Assembly: GCA_050953425.1 (NCBI GenBank)
Contig: JBMNMQ010000003.1
Coordinates: 558,001-622,000, forward strand
Direction: 5' to 3'
Source of the DNA: RUG100 sp050953425
Lineage (GTDB): Bacteria; Bacillota; Clostridia; Peptostreptococcales; Anaerovoracaceae
Length of the DNA: 64,000 nt
Shown: positions 32,565 through 41,276 of the stretch, piece after piece
Layout of the letters: each line of letters starts with the position of its first letter
Position numbering within the stretch: position 1 is the first letter of the stretch
Translations under genes and position numbers: made by a program
The notes under the pieces: model-generated
Told to the model about the DNA's origin: nothing
Database searches by the model: none
The model's input: only the letters and a program-made list of their open reading frames with translations

Positions 32565-33590
32565 ATGGCTTTTTCAGAAGAAGTCGGCATTGATCTGGGG
32601 ACAGCAAATGTTCTGGTGTATATAAAGGGCAAGGGCATCGTACTGCAGGAGCCCTCGGTGGTCGCCATCGACGAGGAAACAGAAGATATTCTGGCTGTCG
32701 GCGAAGAGGCACGGCAGATGCTGGGCCGGACGCCGGCCAATATCATCGCGGTCAAACCGCTGCGCGACGGCGTGATTTCCGATTACGATGTCACCGAAAA
32801 GATGCTCAAATACTTCATCAAGAAAACCTGCGGCGCGGGGAAATTTTTCCGTCCGCGTATCATGGTCTGCGTTCCCAGCGGTGTGACGGAAGTGGAAAAG
32901 CGTGCCGTCCGTGAGGCGGCGACCCAGGCCGGCGGCAAGGACGTCTTTCTGATGGAGGAGCCCGTTGCGGCCGCGATCGGCGCCGGACTGGACATTGCCC
33001 GGCCGGAAGGCATCATGGTCATGGATATCGGCGGCGGTACGACCGACATTGCGGTCATCGCGCTGGGCGGCATCGTGGCCAGCACCTCGGTCAAGGTGGC
33101 CGGAGATAAATTCGATGAATCGATCGTCAAATACATGCGCAAAAAGCACAAGCTCTATATCGGCGAACGTACGGCCGAGGAGCTGAAGATGAGCATCGGC
33201 ACGGCGGCGGAGCGCCCGGAGGAAATCAAGATGACCTGCAGCGGCAGGGATCTGGTGACCGGACTGCCGCGCGATGTCGAGATGACGAGTACGGAAATGA
33301 TGGAAGCACTCGAAGAACCGCTGCAGCAGATCTGCGATGCAACTCACAGTGTGCTGGAAAAGACACCGCCGGAACTGGCGGCCGACATCAGCGCTTCCGG
33401 CATCATCGTGACCGGCGGCGGAGCGCTGCTGTACGGCATCGACCAGCGGGTGCAGGCCCGCACCGGCATCCAGGTGACGATTGCCGAAAACCCGATGTCC
33501 TGCGTCGCGATCGGCACCGGCAAGGCGCTCGACAACCTCGATGTCATCGAGCGTTCGGACCTCAACCGCCGCAAGCGCACGTTCATCTAG
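32565..33590 (+). CDS. mreB: Rod shape-determining protein MreB/Mbl
   Basis: The product is 341 residues, typical for MreB. Actin-fold signatures are present: GIDLGTANVLVYIKGKGIVL (phosphate 1), MVMDIGGGTTDIAVIALGGI (phosphate 2) and IIVTGGGALLYGIDQRVQ (adenosine site). It polymerises under the membrane and guides cell wall synthesis. It stands alone with its own promoter and terminator, without mreC or mreD next to it, so it may be the Mbl-type or second MreB. AGGAGG precedes the start. Confidence 0.96.
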   Translation: MAFSEEVGIDLGTANVLVYIKGKGIVLQEPSVVAIDEETEDILAVGEEARQMLGRTPANIIAVKPLRDGVISDYDVTEKMLKYFIKKTCGAGKFFRPRIMVCVPSGVTEVEKRAVREAATQAGGKDVFLMEEPVAAAIGAGLDIARPEGIMVMDIGGGTTDIAVIALGGIVASTSVKVAGDKFDESIVKYMRKKHKLYIGERTAEELKMSIGTAAERPEEIKMTCSGRDLVTGLPRDVEMTSTEMMEALEEPLQQICDATHSVLEKTPPELAADISASGIIVTGGGALLYGIDQRVQARTGIQVTIAENPMSCVAIGTGKALDNLDVIERSDLNRRKRTFI

Positions 33591-33678
33591 GCGGAACGCT
33601 GCCGGGCCGCGAGCCGCGGGACAGCGGGATGCAGAGCCGGAAAAAGAACGGCGGCAGAGCAGCAGAATACGATACAAC

Positions 33679-33727
33679 AATCCGGACCGCGCCGGCAGAC
33701 GCGATCCGGATTTTTCTTTTTCTTCTC
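33679..33727 (+). terminator. Rho-independent terminator of mreB
   Basis: AATCCGGA plus CGCG (33679-33691) pairs with CGCG plus TCCGGATT (33700-33712) with one mismatch, followed by TTTTCTTTTTC. Confidence 0.88.
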
Positions 33728-33787
33728 TGCGTCAGAGAGTGCAGGCCGCGGATACAGTCTGTCTGCCGCTTCCTTTGACGCTGTCAT

Positions 33788-34006
33788 TCATTGTTCAACA
33801 CTTCCTCGTCTGCGTTCACGTTCGATGGTCCGTTTTGAGCAGCCGATGATCCTGGCGATCTCGCAGGGCCTGCTGCCAGCGTTTAAGAGCGCTTCTATCT
33901 TGCAGCGATCTTTTTTCGTCAAATGATGTTTCTTTTTTCTATTCGAAATGTTAGTATTGATTTGTTCCAGTTGGGGCCTCCAGTTCTTTTTTATGATGAT
34001 GAAAGT
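33788..34006 (-). pseudogene. IS30-family transposase remnant (N-terminal HTH only)
   Basis: On the minus strand the frame reads NISNRKKKHHLTKKDRCKIE, then ALLNAGSSPCEIARIIGCSK and RTIERERRRGSVEQ, followed by a stop. This is the HTH_38-type DNA-binding start of IS30-family transposases, whose DDE catalytic domain is wholly missing. The frame has no start codon. The flanking 33915-34140 stretch is much more AT-rich than the chromosome. No terminal inverted repeats were found. It is a decayed insertion-sequence scar between mreB and lemA. Confidence 0.8.
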
Positions 34007-34204
34007 TTAACTGAAATGACCTCATTTGGAACATTTATTTTTTGTTGTACATCACTTGCGACATTTAATTTTACAATTCACCGCATCTTTCGTACTTTCC
34101 TGTTCACTATAGCGGTTGTATAGTATATGTATAGGAAATGTGTGTATCAGAAAACGAATGCAGGTGTATGAAACATACGGGTGTATTCAGGAAAGGAAGG
34201 AATT

Positions 34205-34765
34205 ATGTCAATACCTCTTATTATCGTGATCGTGGCTGCCGTCATCATTGCGATCTGGTTCATCGCCGGCTATAACAGCTTTGTGCGGGCCAGCAACAAT
34301 GTCAACGAAGCGTTTTCCACGATGGATGTCTACATGAAGAAGCGCTTTGACCTGATCCCCAATCTGGTCGAGACGGTCAAGGGGTATGCGGCACACGAAA
34401 AGCAGACGCTGTCTTCGGTCGTCGCCGCGCGCAACGCGACGCAGACTTCTGCCAGCGATGCGGAACGGCTGCAGGCGGAGGGCATGCTGACCCGGACGCT
34501 GCGCAGCCTGTTCGCGGTGGCGGAGAATTACCCGGATCTGAAAGCCAACCAGAATTTCCTCGATCTGCAGCAGCAGCTGCGCTCGATCGAGGAGGAAATT
34601 GCCAATTCCCGTAAATTCTACAACGGCAATGTCAAGATCTTCAATAACATGTGCCAGATGTTCCCCAGCAGCATTCTCGCTTCCATTTTCCATTTCGGCG
34701 CACGTCCGATGTTCGAGGTGGAGAATGTGCAGGAGCGCAGGAATGTACAGGTGAGCTTCCAATGA
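34205..34765 (+). CDS. lemA: LemA family protein
   Basis: The product is 186 residues. One N-terminal membrane segment (IPLIIVIVAAVIIAIWFIAG) is followed by the conserved helical bundle: YNSFVRASNNVNEAFSTMDV, KKRFDLIPNLVETVKGYAAH and ANSRKFYNGNVKIFNNMCQM. LemA proteins face outward and are often encoded with DUF2207 membrane proteins, as here; their joint role is unknown. AGGAAGGA stands 5 bases before ATG 34205, preferred over an upstream start at 34181. Confidence 0.95.
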   Translation: MSIPLIIVIVAAVIIAIWFIAGYNSFVRASNNVNEAFSTMDVYMKKRFDLIPNLVETVKGYAAHEKQTLSSVVAARNATQTSASDAERLQAEGMLTRTLRSLFAVAENYPDLKANQNFLDLQQQLRSIEEEIANSRKFYNGNVKIFNNMCQMFPSSILASIFHFGARPMFEVENVQERRNVQVSFQ

Positions 34766-34778
34766 AGCGGAAGATGTC

Positions 34779-34910
34779 TGCAAAGAGTTTTGCTGCCGGT
34801 GAGATCCGGAATGCTTGCAAAGAGCTTCGCTGCCGGTGAAACCGGGAATGTCTGCAAAGAGTTGTCAATGCAGCTTTGAATAGTTGAAAAGAGTTACCAA
34901 TGCAGCTGAG
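34779..34910 (+). repeat. Degenerate 37-bp tandem repeats between lemA and the DUF2207 gene
   Basis: TGCAAAGAG recurs at 34779, 34816 and 34853 with a 37-bp period, each followed by similar GCTGCCGGTGA and GGAATG sequences in the first two copies. The next, more diverged unit contains AGTTACCAATGCAGCTGA and overlaps the downstream start codon. A similar unit, AGTTACCAATACTGCTGA, appears at 36991 after that gene. Confidence 0.75.
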
Positions 34911-36906
34911 AATGTTTGAAAAAAAGAGAACGGAAAGGACATGCGCGGCCAGAAGGCGCGCGCTGGCGCGCACGGCGCTGATCGCCGCCGCGCTCCTGCT
35001 GGTTATGTTCTCGGCTTCCTTCGGGGCCGGCTTCGGCGGCCTCGGCGGACAGGCCGCGGCCGCTTCGACGGATTACACGACCGGCAGCTACGACATCAGA
35101 ACGACGGTCGACGAAGACCACACGATGCATGTCAGCGAAACGATCAAAGTCGATTTCGGAACCAGCCCGCACCACGGCATCTACCGCTATATTCCGTATA
35201 CGGAGCGGCAGTACAAGGTCGTTGTGAAGGATACGGGCCGTGACAATTACGATACGGAGACCACGTCCGAGAGCGGCGTCGACTTTCTCGTCGTCAGGAT
35301 CGGTGATGAAGACGAGACCATCACCGGAAAGCATACTTATCGGATCCGTTACGAGCTGATCTGCTACGAAGATGAGCACGCCGATTACGACCTGCTCTCT
35401 TATAATTTGTTCCCGACGGGATGGGAAACATCGGTCGGGCACGTCAGGAGCACACTGACACTGCCGAAGGACATCGACTGGGACAGGCTGGAATTCCACG
35501 GCGGTGCCCAGGGCTCCACGGGCGCTCTGCCGAGCTTCTTCTCCTCGAGCGTGAACGCGGACACCCGCACCATCACTCTGACCGGCTCTCATGTACCGGC
35601 GGAGACCGGGGCCACGGTGGCGGCGAAACTGCCGCAGGGCTACTGGGTGGATCCCCCCAGCCGCAGCGGCGCCGGAGTCGTGCTCCTGGTACTGATGATT
35701 CTGCTGCCGGTGATCACGCTGCTGCTGTGGTTCTTCTTCGGCAGGGATCCCCGGATCGTGCAGACGGTTGAATTCAATCCGCCGGAGGGCATCACGCCCT
35801 GCGAAGTCGGCTATATCATCGACGGCAGTGTCGATGACAGGGATGTCGTCTCGATGCTGATGTACTACGCCAATCAAGGATACATCTCCATCGAGGAAGA
35901 GGATCCGAATCCCGACAGCGGGAAGAAAAAGAAGAAGACACAGCTGTTCGCCGTCAAGGAAAAGGAAATCGGCGAGAATGAATCCGAGTACAGCCGGTAC
36001 CTCTTTCAAAAGCTGTTCCGCAAGGGCGACCGCGTCGATCTGCAGCATCTGCCGAAGGGATTCGGCGACGATATGCTGGAGACCAAGAACAAAGTCAAGG
36101 CCCATTTCAGCGAGCCGGAGTATGCGGTGTACGACGGCAGATCGAAGGTCTGCCGCGGGCTGTCCTACATTCTGGTGATCGTCCTCACCTGCGGCGCCCT
36201 GGCGCTCGGTGCATACTATAACTATACAACGTGGGAGTGGCTGATCGGCATCGTCGCGGTGGCACTGATCATCTTCGGCCTGGTCAAACTGAACAAGGCC
36301 TTTGATCGGGTCTCGGGCAGCAGCAGGAAGCGAACGACCTCACGGGTCATCGCCGGTGTTCTGTTTACCGCAGCCGGTGCGCTGATCGCGATGGCGTGCA
36401 TCGGCAGCTGGCTGGATTCCGCCGCGATGGGAGCGCTGTATCTCGCCGCCGTGGCGGTGATGATCGTATTCTCGATCCTGATGCGGGCGCGAACCAAACG
36501 AGGCGCCGAAATGATGGGCAGGATCCTCGGCTTCAAGAACTTTATCAAGACGGCCGAGTACGATCGCCTGAAGATGCTCTCCGACGAAAATCCCGAGTAC
36601 TTCTTCAACGTCCTGCCGTACGCCTACGTTTTCGGCATAGACAAAACCTGGGCGAAAAAGTTTGACAAGATCAGGATCCCCCGGCCGAGCTGGTACAACG
36701 GCAGCTACGACCGCGGCATGGGCATGACCTATACGGCGCTCTGGTACACGTCGATGCTGGCCAGCTGCACACAGGGCATGGCCAGTGAAATTCATCGCGC
36801 CGCGGCAGCCAATGCGGCCGGTGCGATCGCCGACGCCGCCGGAGGCGGCTTCTCCGGCGGCGTGTCCGGCGGCGGCTTCGGCGGCGGCGGCGGCGGAGCC
36901 TGGTAA
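34900..36906 (+). CDS. DUF2207 domain membrane protein
   Basis: The product is 668 residues. A signal or anchor segment (about 24-45) leads to an outside DUF2207 domain (YDIRTTVDEDHTMHVSETIK, HHGIYRYIPY). A membrane segment follows (about 263-284), then a cytoplasmic winged part (PCEVGYIIDGSVDDRDVVSM). Further membrane segments lie at about 425-545, and the C-terminus is glycine-rich (GGGFSGGVSGGGFGGGGGGA). That tail is typical of this family. It pairs with lemA. The start at 34900 lies inside a repeat and has only a weak AAGAG site; ATG 34912 is an alternative. Confidence 0.92.
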   Translation: MQLRMFEKKRTERTCAARRRALARTALIAAALLLVMFSASFGAGFGGLGGQAAAASTDYTTGSYDIRTTVDEDHTMHVSETIKVDFGTSPHHGIYRYIPYTERQYKVVVKDTGRDNYDTETTSESGVDFLVVRIGDEDETITGKHTYRIRYELICYEDEHADYDLLSYNLFPTGWETSVGHVRSTLTLPKDIDWDRLEFHGGAQGSTGALPSFFSSSVNADTRTITLTGSHVPAETGATVAAKLPQGYWVDPPSRSGAGVVLLVLMILLPVITLLLWFFFGRDPRIVQTVEFNPPEGITPCEVGYIIDGSVDDRDVVSMLMYYANQGYISIEEEDPNPDSGKKKKKTQLFAVKEKEIGENESEYSRYLFQKLFRKGDRVDLQHLPKGFGDDMLETKNKVKAHFSEPEYAVYDGRSKVCRGLSYILVIVLTCGALALGAYYNYTTWEWLIGIVAVALIIFGLVKLNKAFDRVSGSSRKRTTSRVIAGVLFTAAGALIAMACIGSWLDSAAMGALYLAAVAVMIVFSILMRARTKRGAEMMGRILGFKNFIKTAEYDRLKMLSDENPEYFFNVLPYAYVFGIDKTWAKKFDKIRIPRPSWYNGSYDRGMGMTYTALWYTSMLASCTQGMASEIHRAAAANAAGAIADAAGGGFSGGVSGGGFGGGGGGAW

Positions 36907-37053
36907 GTCCGATCGGGTGTCGGACGCGGCGCACCGGGCGGGGGTCCGGAAGGGGGCCGCAGGCGGACGCTGCGGACGGGCGCAGAGAACAGTTACCAAT
37001 ACTGCTGAATAGTTAATGTGTAATAATATCATTCAATAATTATCGTTCAATAG

Positions 37054-37554
37054 CTGTATCTGGAGCAGAAGCCGATCTCTGTCAAGGATAAATTCAGAGG
37101 GGTTGACGAGAATCAAAATCCCGTCTACTAGTCGGAGGGGAATCTGCTCGGTCTGAACTTTGTCCTCACCGATGATGACGACAACGAACTGTATCGGATC
37201 AAAAAGAAGGTTGTGTCAGTGACACCGGAATTTCGGATTCTGCAGGGCAGGAAAAAGATCGGTTCGCTGAAAAAGAAAATCACCCTGACGAAGCCGGAAG
37301 TGGTCGGCAAGGTCAACAAGCGCAGCATTCACATCGGCGGCAGCCTGCAGGGCTGCAGCTTTACCATCACGGCGGATGACGAACCCATCGCCAACGTCGA
37401 TGCCGAAACGCTGCTCTGGGGTGATACCTGCGCCATCGAAATCATTAAGCCCGAGGACGAACAGCTGATAGTGGCGCTGGCAATCCTCTGCGACAACATC
37501 GTCAAGCAGAGCAGCGGCCTGATCGGCGATGTCGTCGGCCCGGTCAAAAGCTGA
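37054..37554 (+). pseudogene. LURP-one-related (YxjI-like) gene, broken by amber codon and lost start
   Basis: The frame encodes a LURP-one-like beta-barrel protein almost in full: LYLEQKPISVKDKFRGVDEN, then TAG at 37129-37131, then SEGNLLGLNFVLTDDDD, KKKVVSVTPEFRILQGRKKI and DTCAIEIIKPEDEQLIVALA. It begins directly after a TAG at 37051, has no ATG/GTG/TTG at the front, and no ribosome binding site. A shorter reading from a GTG at 37213 would lack half the barrel. The nonsense codon and lost start point to a recent pseudogene. TAG is used as a normal stop elsewhere here, so recoding is unlikely. Confidence 0.8.
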
Positions 37555-38114
37555 TCATAAGAAAGCAGCGGGAGCGGGTGAACACGGATCGTGCGCCGTG
37601 CTGCGGCACCGGCGTACGCAAATAATCGGTAACATATTTATTGACAACCTCATTGCGAGCCGCCCCGACCATCCGGAACACTGCCAAACCGGCGCTGAAC
37701 CGGATAATAAGCCAGCCCCATTGCGTTTCTGCAATGATGGTTCCTCTTTTTTTCAAACATGGCGAAGGGGGCGTTCCGCTGCGGCGGAGCGCTCCTTTCA
37801 CATCACGGCGGAAGGAGGAAGGCGCGTCGTTTGGGGTAACTCTGACAGGAGATTTGAAAGTGTTTTCGGGGGTCTGCGAAGAGCCTGTCAAAAGTCTCGC
37901 GGAAGAACTGACAATAAGTTCCGCAAAGAGATTTCAAGAAGTCCCCGCAGCGTCTTGACACGGAATTTTCTGCGTTGTAAAATAAAACGAATATGTGGGG
38001 GAAGTCTATGACTGAGCAGGACATGCAGACTTTCGCCGGACATGACCGTCAAAGTGAATGACGGGATAAAGACAAGGAAAAAGGACGAATAAGAAAGCAC
38101 CAAAGGAGTATGGA
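37555..38114. other. Intergenic region with promoter, no gene seen
   Basis: Open frames here lack protein-like features. A strong promoter at 37955-37983 drives the next gene, leaving a leader of about 125 nt. Confidence 0.6.
37955..37983 (+). promoter_or_regulatory. Sigma-A-type promoter of the 3D-domain protein gene
   Basis: TTGACA (37955-37960), 17-bp spacer, TAAAAT (37978-37983): a near-consensus promoter. Confidence 0.85.
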
Positions 38115-39470
38115 ATGCGAAAATTTCATCACATTGCAGCGGCTGTCCTATTGTCTTTCACTGTAGGAGGCAGCATGATGTTTACCACCGGGCAGGGCCT
38201 GGCGGCGGAACAGAATGACAGTCAGGACAGCGTGAATCAGGAGACAGCGGCGGAATCGATGCTGTCGCCGACATCCGCGCAGGCCGGTACAGGTCTGGAC
38301 AGTTCGGTCACGGCGCCGTCCACACTGCTGACAGCCGGAAGCAATGTAAAGAAAGAAAGTAAGAAGAAAGACAAGGCGGACGAAAACCGCAAAGCCGGCA
38401 CCGAATCCATCGATACTCTGGTTCAGAAAAACAGAGAAGAGACGACAGCGGTGACGAAGAAAGAAAAGGCCGAAGAAGCCATCGAGGAAAGTACGGTAAA
38501 GCCGTACACTTATTACAACTACCGCAAGGACAACGATGTTACCTTCGGACAGACTGCCTGGGATGAGAAAGTCAGCAAGGACCAGGAAGAGCACATCAGT
38601 GCGGTAAAGGATGCCTGCGAGAAAAAGCAGAAAAAGCTGGAGAAAAAAATCGCACTGCAGGAAGCGGCACAGAAAAAGGCCGATGCGAAGAGAAAGAAGG
38701 AACTGGCGGAGCAGGAACAGATGATGGAGAATGCACTCGCCGGCAATTCCGAAATCGATGATTACCAGCGTGCCTACACCAAGCGTCAGTATGAAAGAGT
38801 TCTCAAGAACGCGGCGACCGGAAAGTGGAAAAAACTCGGCAAGCGCCGCTGGACATCCTACTGCCCGGGCTGCAACACGCCGGCGAACAGCTATGCTTCC
38901 TCTTCCGGGATCCGTCTGTTTGAAGGCTGTGTCGCGGATGCCAGTCTGCCCCTCGGCACGATCATCAAGATGAAGGGCAAAATTTATATTGTGACCGATC
39001 GCTGCGGTACGGATGCCGTCGACATCTTCCACGATACGCCGAACGGCTGCCGCTGCAACTCCATCGGTTCCGGCCATGCCGACGTCTATGTCCTGCTGCA
39101 GGCGGGTCAGAAGCTGCCGCACGAAAAGGGCATTTCCGACAAGGCCAAGAAGAACAAGAAACACCACAAAAAGCATAAAAAGCACAGCAGCACGAACAAG
39201 AAGCGTGACCGTTCGCAGCAGACCGACAAGAAGAAACCGGATCACAGCAAAGACAGCAATTCCGGCAAGGATAAGAATAAAGACAAGGATAAGGACAAGA
39301 ACAAGGATCAGAATACCGACGATTCATCGGGCGGCAAGACGGAAGATCCGTCGCAGTCGGCCGAACAGAAGGATGGAACGGTGCAGCAGGAGGATCAGAA
39401 CAGCACCACGCCGACAACGAAAAAATTGGCGCCGGATCAGGGCGGCTCATCACAGAGCGCCGGCAACTGA
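38115..39470 (+). CDS. Secreted 3D-domain protein with coiled coil and Lys-rich tail
   Basis: The product is 451 residues. The signal peptide covers about 1-30 (cleavage near LAAE). A charged coiled coil (about 165-210) precedes a 3D-type double-psi beta barrel (about 245-320): WTSYCPGCNTPANSYASSSG, VADASLPLGTIIKMKGKIYI and VTDRCGTDAVDIFHD. The Asp residues match those of 3D/RpfB/YocH-type murein-binding or lytic proteins, with additional cysteines (CPGC, GCRCN) that may form disulfides. The C-terminal about 120 residues are Lys/Asp/Ser-rich (KDKNKDKDKDKNKD) and likely bind wall polymers. It probably acts on peptidoglycan. Confidence 0.88.
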   Translation: MRKFHHIAAAVLLSFTVGGSMMFTTGQGLAAEQNDSQDSVNQETAAESMLSPTSAQAGTGLDSSVTAPSTLLTAGSNVKKESKKKDKADENRKAGTESIDTLVQKNREETTAVTKKEKAEEAIEESTVKPYTYYNYRKDNDVTFGQTAWDEKVSKDQEEHISAVKDACEKKQKKLEKKIALQEAAQKKADAKRKKELAEQEQMMENALAGNSEIDDYQRAYTKRQYERVLKNAATGKWKKLGKRRWTSYCPGCNTPANSYASSSGIRLFEGCVADASLPLGTIIKMKGKIYIVTDRCGTDAVDIFHDTPNGCRCNSIGSGHADVYVLLQAGQKLPHEKGISDKAKKNKKHHKKHKKHSSTNKKRDRSQQTDKKKPDHSKDSNSGKDKNKDKDKDKNKDQNTDDSSGGKTEDPSQSAEQKDGTVQQEDQNSTTPTTKKLAPDQGGSSQSAGN

Positions 39471-39900
39471 CGGCGGCAGTGCGTGTGCTGCGTCGCCGTA
39501 CAGCGCTCGGCACGCGCAGCAATCGGTGTGCTGCGGCACAGTGCTAAGCGATTGCTGTGCTGCGGCAAAGTGATCGACGCGCCGCGGCGAAGCAGTAAAC
39601 GGAATATGATCGACAGGCAGATGCAGCGGCTCTGCCTGCCGCGCCGAAAGGGAGACGGACTGTCTCCCTCTTTCTGTGCCCGAAAAGCATGGACGACGGC
39701 GGTCAGCCGCGGCAGGGACGCTGCCCCGCGGGCCGTCCTTCGCTCCACGAACGGTGTAGATATATATGTATTGAATGCAAAATATTATCAAATATAGTTA
39801 TATTATGTTTATCAATACAAATTTAGGTATAATGTATATGGTTTCCTGAAGCTAGTGCAGGAGATCAAATGTTACTGAATCTTTCAATATAAGGAGGGAA
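39471..39900. other. Intergenic region with inverted repeats, terminator and AT-rich promoter-like block
   Basis: A terminator-like hairpin lies at 39649-39676 (AGGGAGAC/GTCTCCCT followed by CTTTCTG). CAGCAATCG near 39518 is inverted at about 39552. From 39770 the DNA becomes AT-rich, with TATAAT at 39828-39833. A 7-codon frame with an AGGAG site (ATG at 39869) ends at the TAA that overlaps a strong AAGGAGGG (39891-39898). No gene is supported before 39901. Confidence 0.6.
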
Positions 39901-41049
39901 GCCGAATTCCACATCAATAAGTTCAAGGTCGAACTGCCGACGCTGGAGGATCTCACCTGTACCGGTCAACCGCAGACGGCCGGCGTGCCGGAAAGCACCT
40001 ACTATCATGTGGCGGACAACCCGGCACACACCGATGCCGGCACCTGCGAGGCAGAACTCACTCTGGCCGATCCTTCCCGCACGGAGTGGGCGGACGGCAC
40101 GACGACCGAGACGAACACCATATCCTATCGGATCGTTCAGGCGACCAATGAATGGACACAGCAGCTGACGGCGGAGAGCAAAGACTACGACGGCAATCCG
40201 GCCAATGTCTCTGCCGCGGCCAGGTTCGGTACAGTGATCTATCATTACTACGACAGCGACATGCAGTCGCTGGCTGAGGCTCCGACCGCAGCCGGCAAGT
40301 ACTTTGTCAGGGCAGCCGTCGAGGGGACCGAGAATTGCACCGGTCTGGAATCCGGCTGCAAAGCCTTCACGATCGGGAAAATCACGGTTGAAATTCCGGA
40401 TTACGAGAAGGTCTTCCGCTATGACGGTACCGTTCGGCACCCGGATCTCACGGATACAGATGCGTATACCGTGGAGATGCCGGACAGCATCAATCCGGAT
40501 CTCTATGATGCGACGCTGAAACTGAAGGACCCCGCCACGCACACGTGGACCAAGGTCAGCGGTGTCAGCGGCTATGAACTCAACTTTGCGAAGTGCCCCA
40601 ACACGCGAAAAGTGATCAAGACCACGACTGCGACCAGCTTTGTCAAGACAGGCCTGAAGAAGGGCAGCGAGTACAAGTATCAGGTACGCGCGTACAAAAA
40701 AGTCAGCGGCAAGAAGGATTACGTCGCGACCAGTCCGCTGGTGCACGCGATTGCGGGCGGAAGCAGCAGCAAGTATACGGATGCCGAATCGATCAAGGTA
40801 TCACCGACGAGCATGACCCTGTCTACGGGTACTCGCAAGACGCTCCGGGTGAAGATCACCAGGAGAGCTGCGAAGAAGCGTTATCTGGTTCTGGCGCACA
40901 ACATCTACGCCCGCTTCCGGAGTTCTGACAGAAGCGTTGCCGAAGTCAGTGCTTCCGGTAAGATCACCGCGAAGAAAGCAGGCACCTGCAGGATCTACAC
41001 CTACACGATCAACGGCCTCTATGCCGTAACAAAGGTTACGGTGAAATAG
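39901..41049 (+). pseudogene. 5'-truncated surface protein fragment (MBG-like, FN3-like and Big_2-like domains)
   Basis: The frame is open from 39856 and coding-like from about 39901 (FHINKFKVELPTLEDLTCTG). An AAGGAGGG site at 39891 is not followed by any start codon in a usable position; the first in-frame possible start is GTG at 39985. Visible domains are MBG-like repeats (KDYDGNPANVSAAARFGTVI, EAPTAAGKYFVRAAVEG), an FN3-like segment (SEYKYQVRAYKKVSGKKDY) and a terminal Big_2-like domain (IKVSPTSMTLSTGTRKTLRV). There is no signal peptide. It looks like the 3' end of a large surface protein whose 5' part was deleted. Confidence 0.7.
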
Positions 41050-41099
41050 CCGCCGCAGGACAATAAAATCCGAACATGCAGAGACATGATGATTTTTCG

Positions 41100-41127
41100 G
41101 GAGAGCCTTACGGCTCTCCTGTTTTTT
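41100..41127 (+). terminator. Rho-independent terminator
   Basis: GGAGAGCC (41100-41107), TTAC loop, GGCTCTCC (41112-41119), then TGTTTTTT. It ends the surface-protein fragment transcript. Confidence 0.9.
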
Positions 41128-41276
41128 CATGCGGTTTTTATATGTGGAAACTGCCTCCGCTGAATGCTCCGCCGAACCGAAAATCTTTTCTTTTCTTCCC
41201 TTTTTCCGGTCATTTCCATTCACAAGAGGCCGGTTCTCTGCTATGGTAGAAGTATGTACCGGGAAAGGAGAGCATC

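Noticed and set aside
32041..37131. Recoding of TAG (for example to pyrrolysine), suggested by two in-frame TAG codons
   Set aside because: TAG ends several intact genes in the window (second feoA, mreB, tig, the CYTH gene), and both interrupted genes show other damage.
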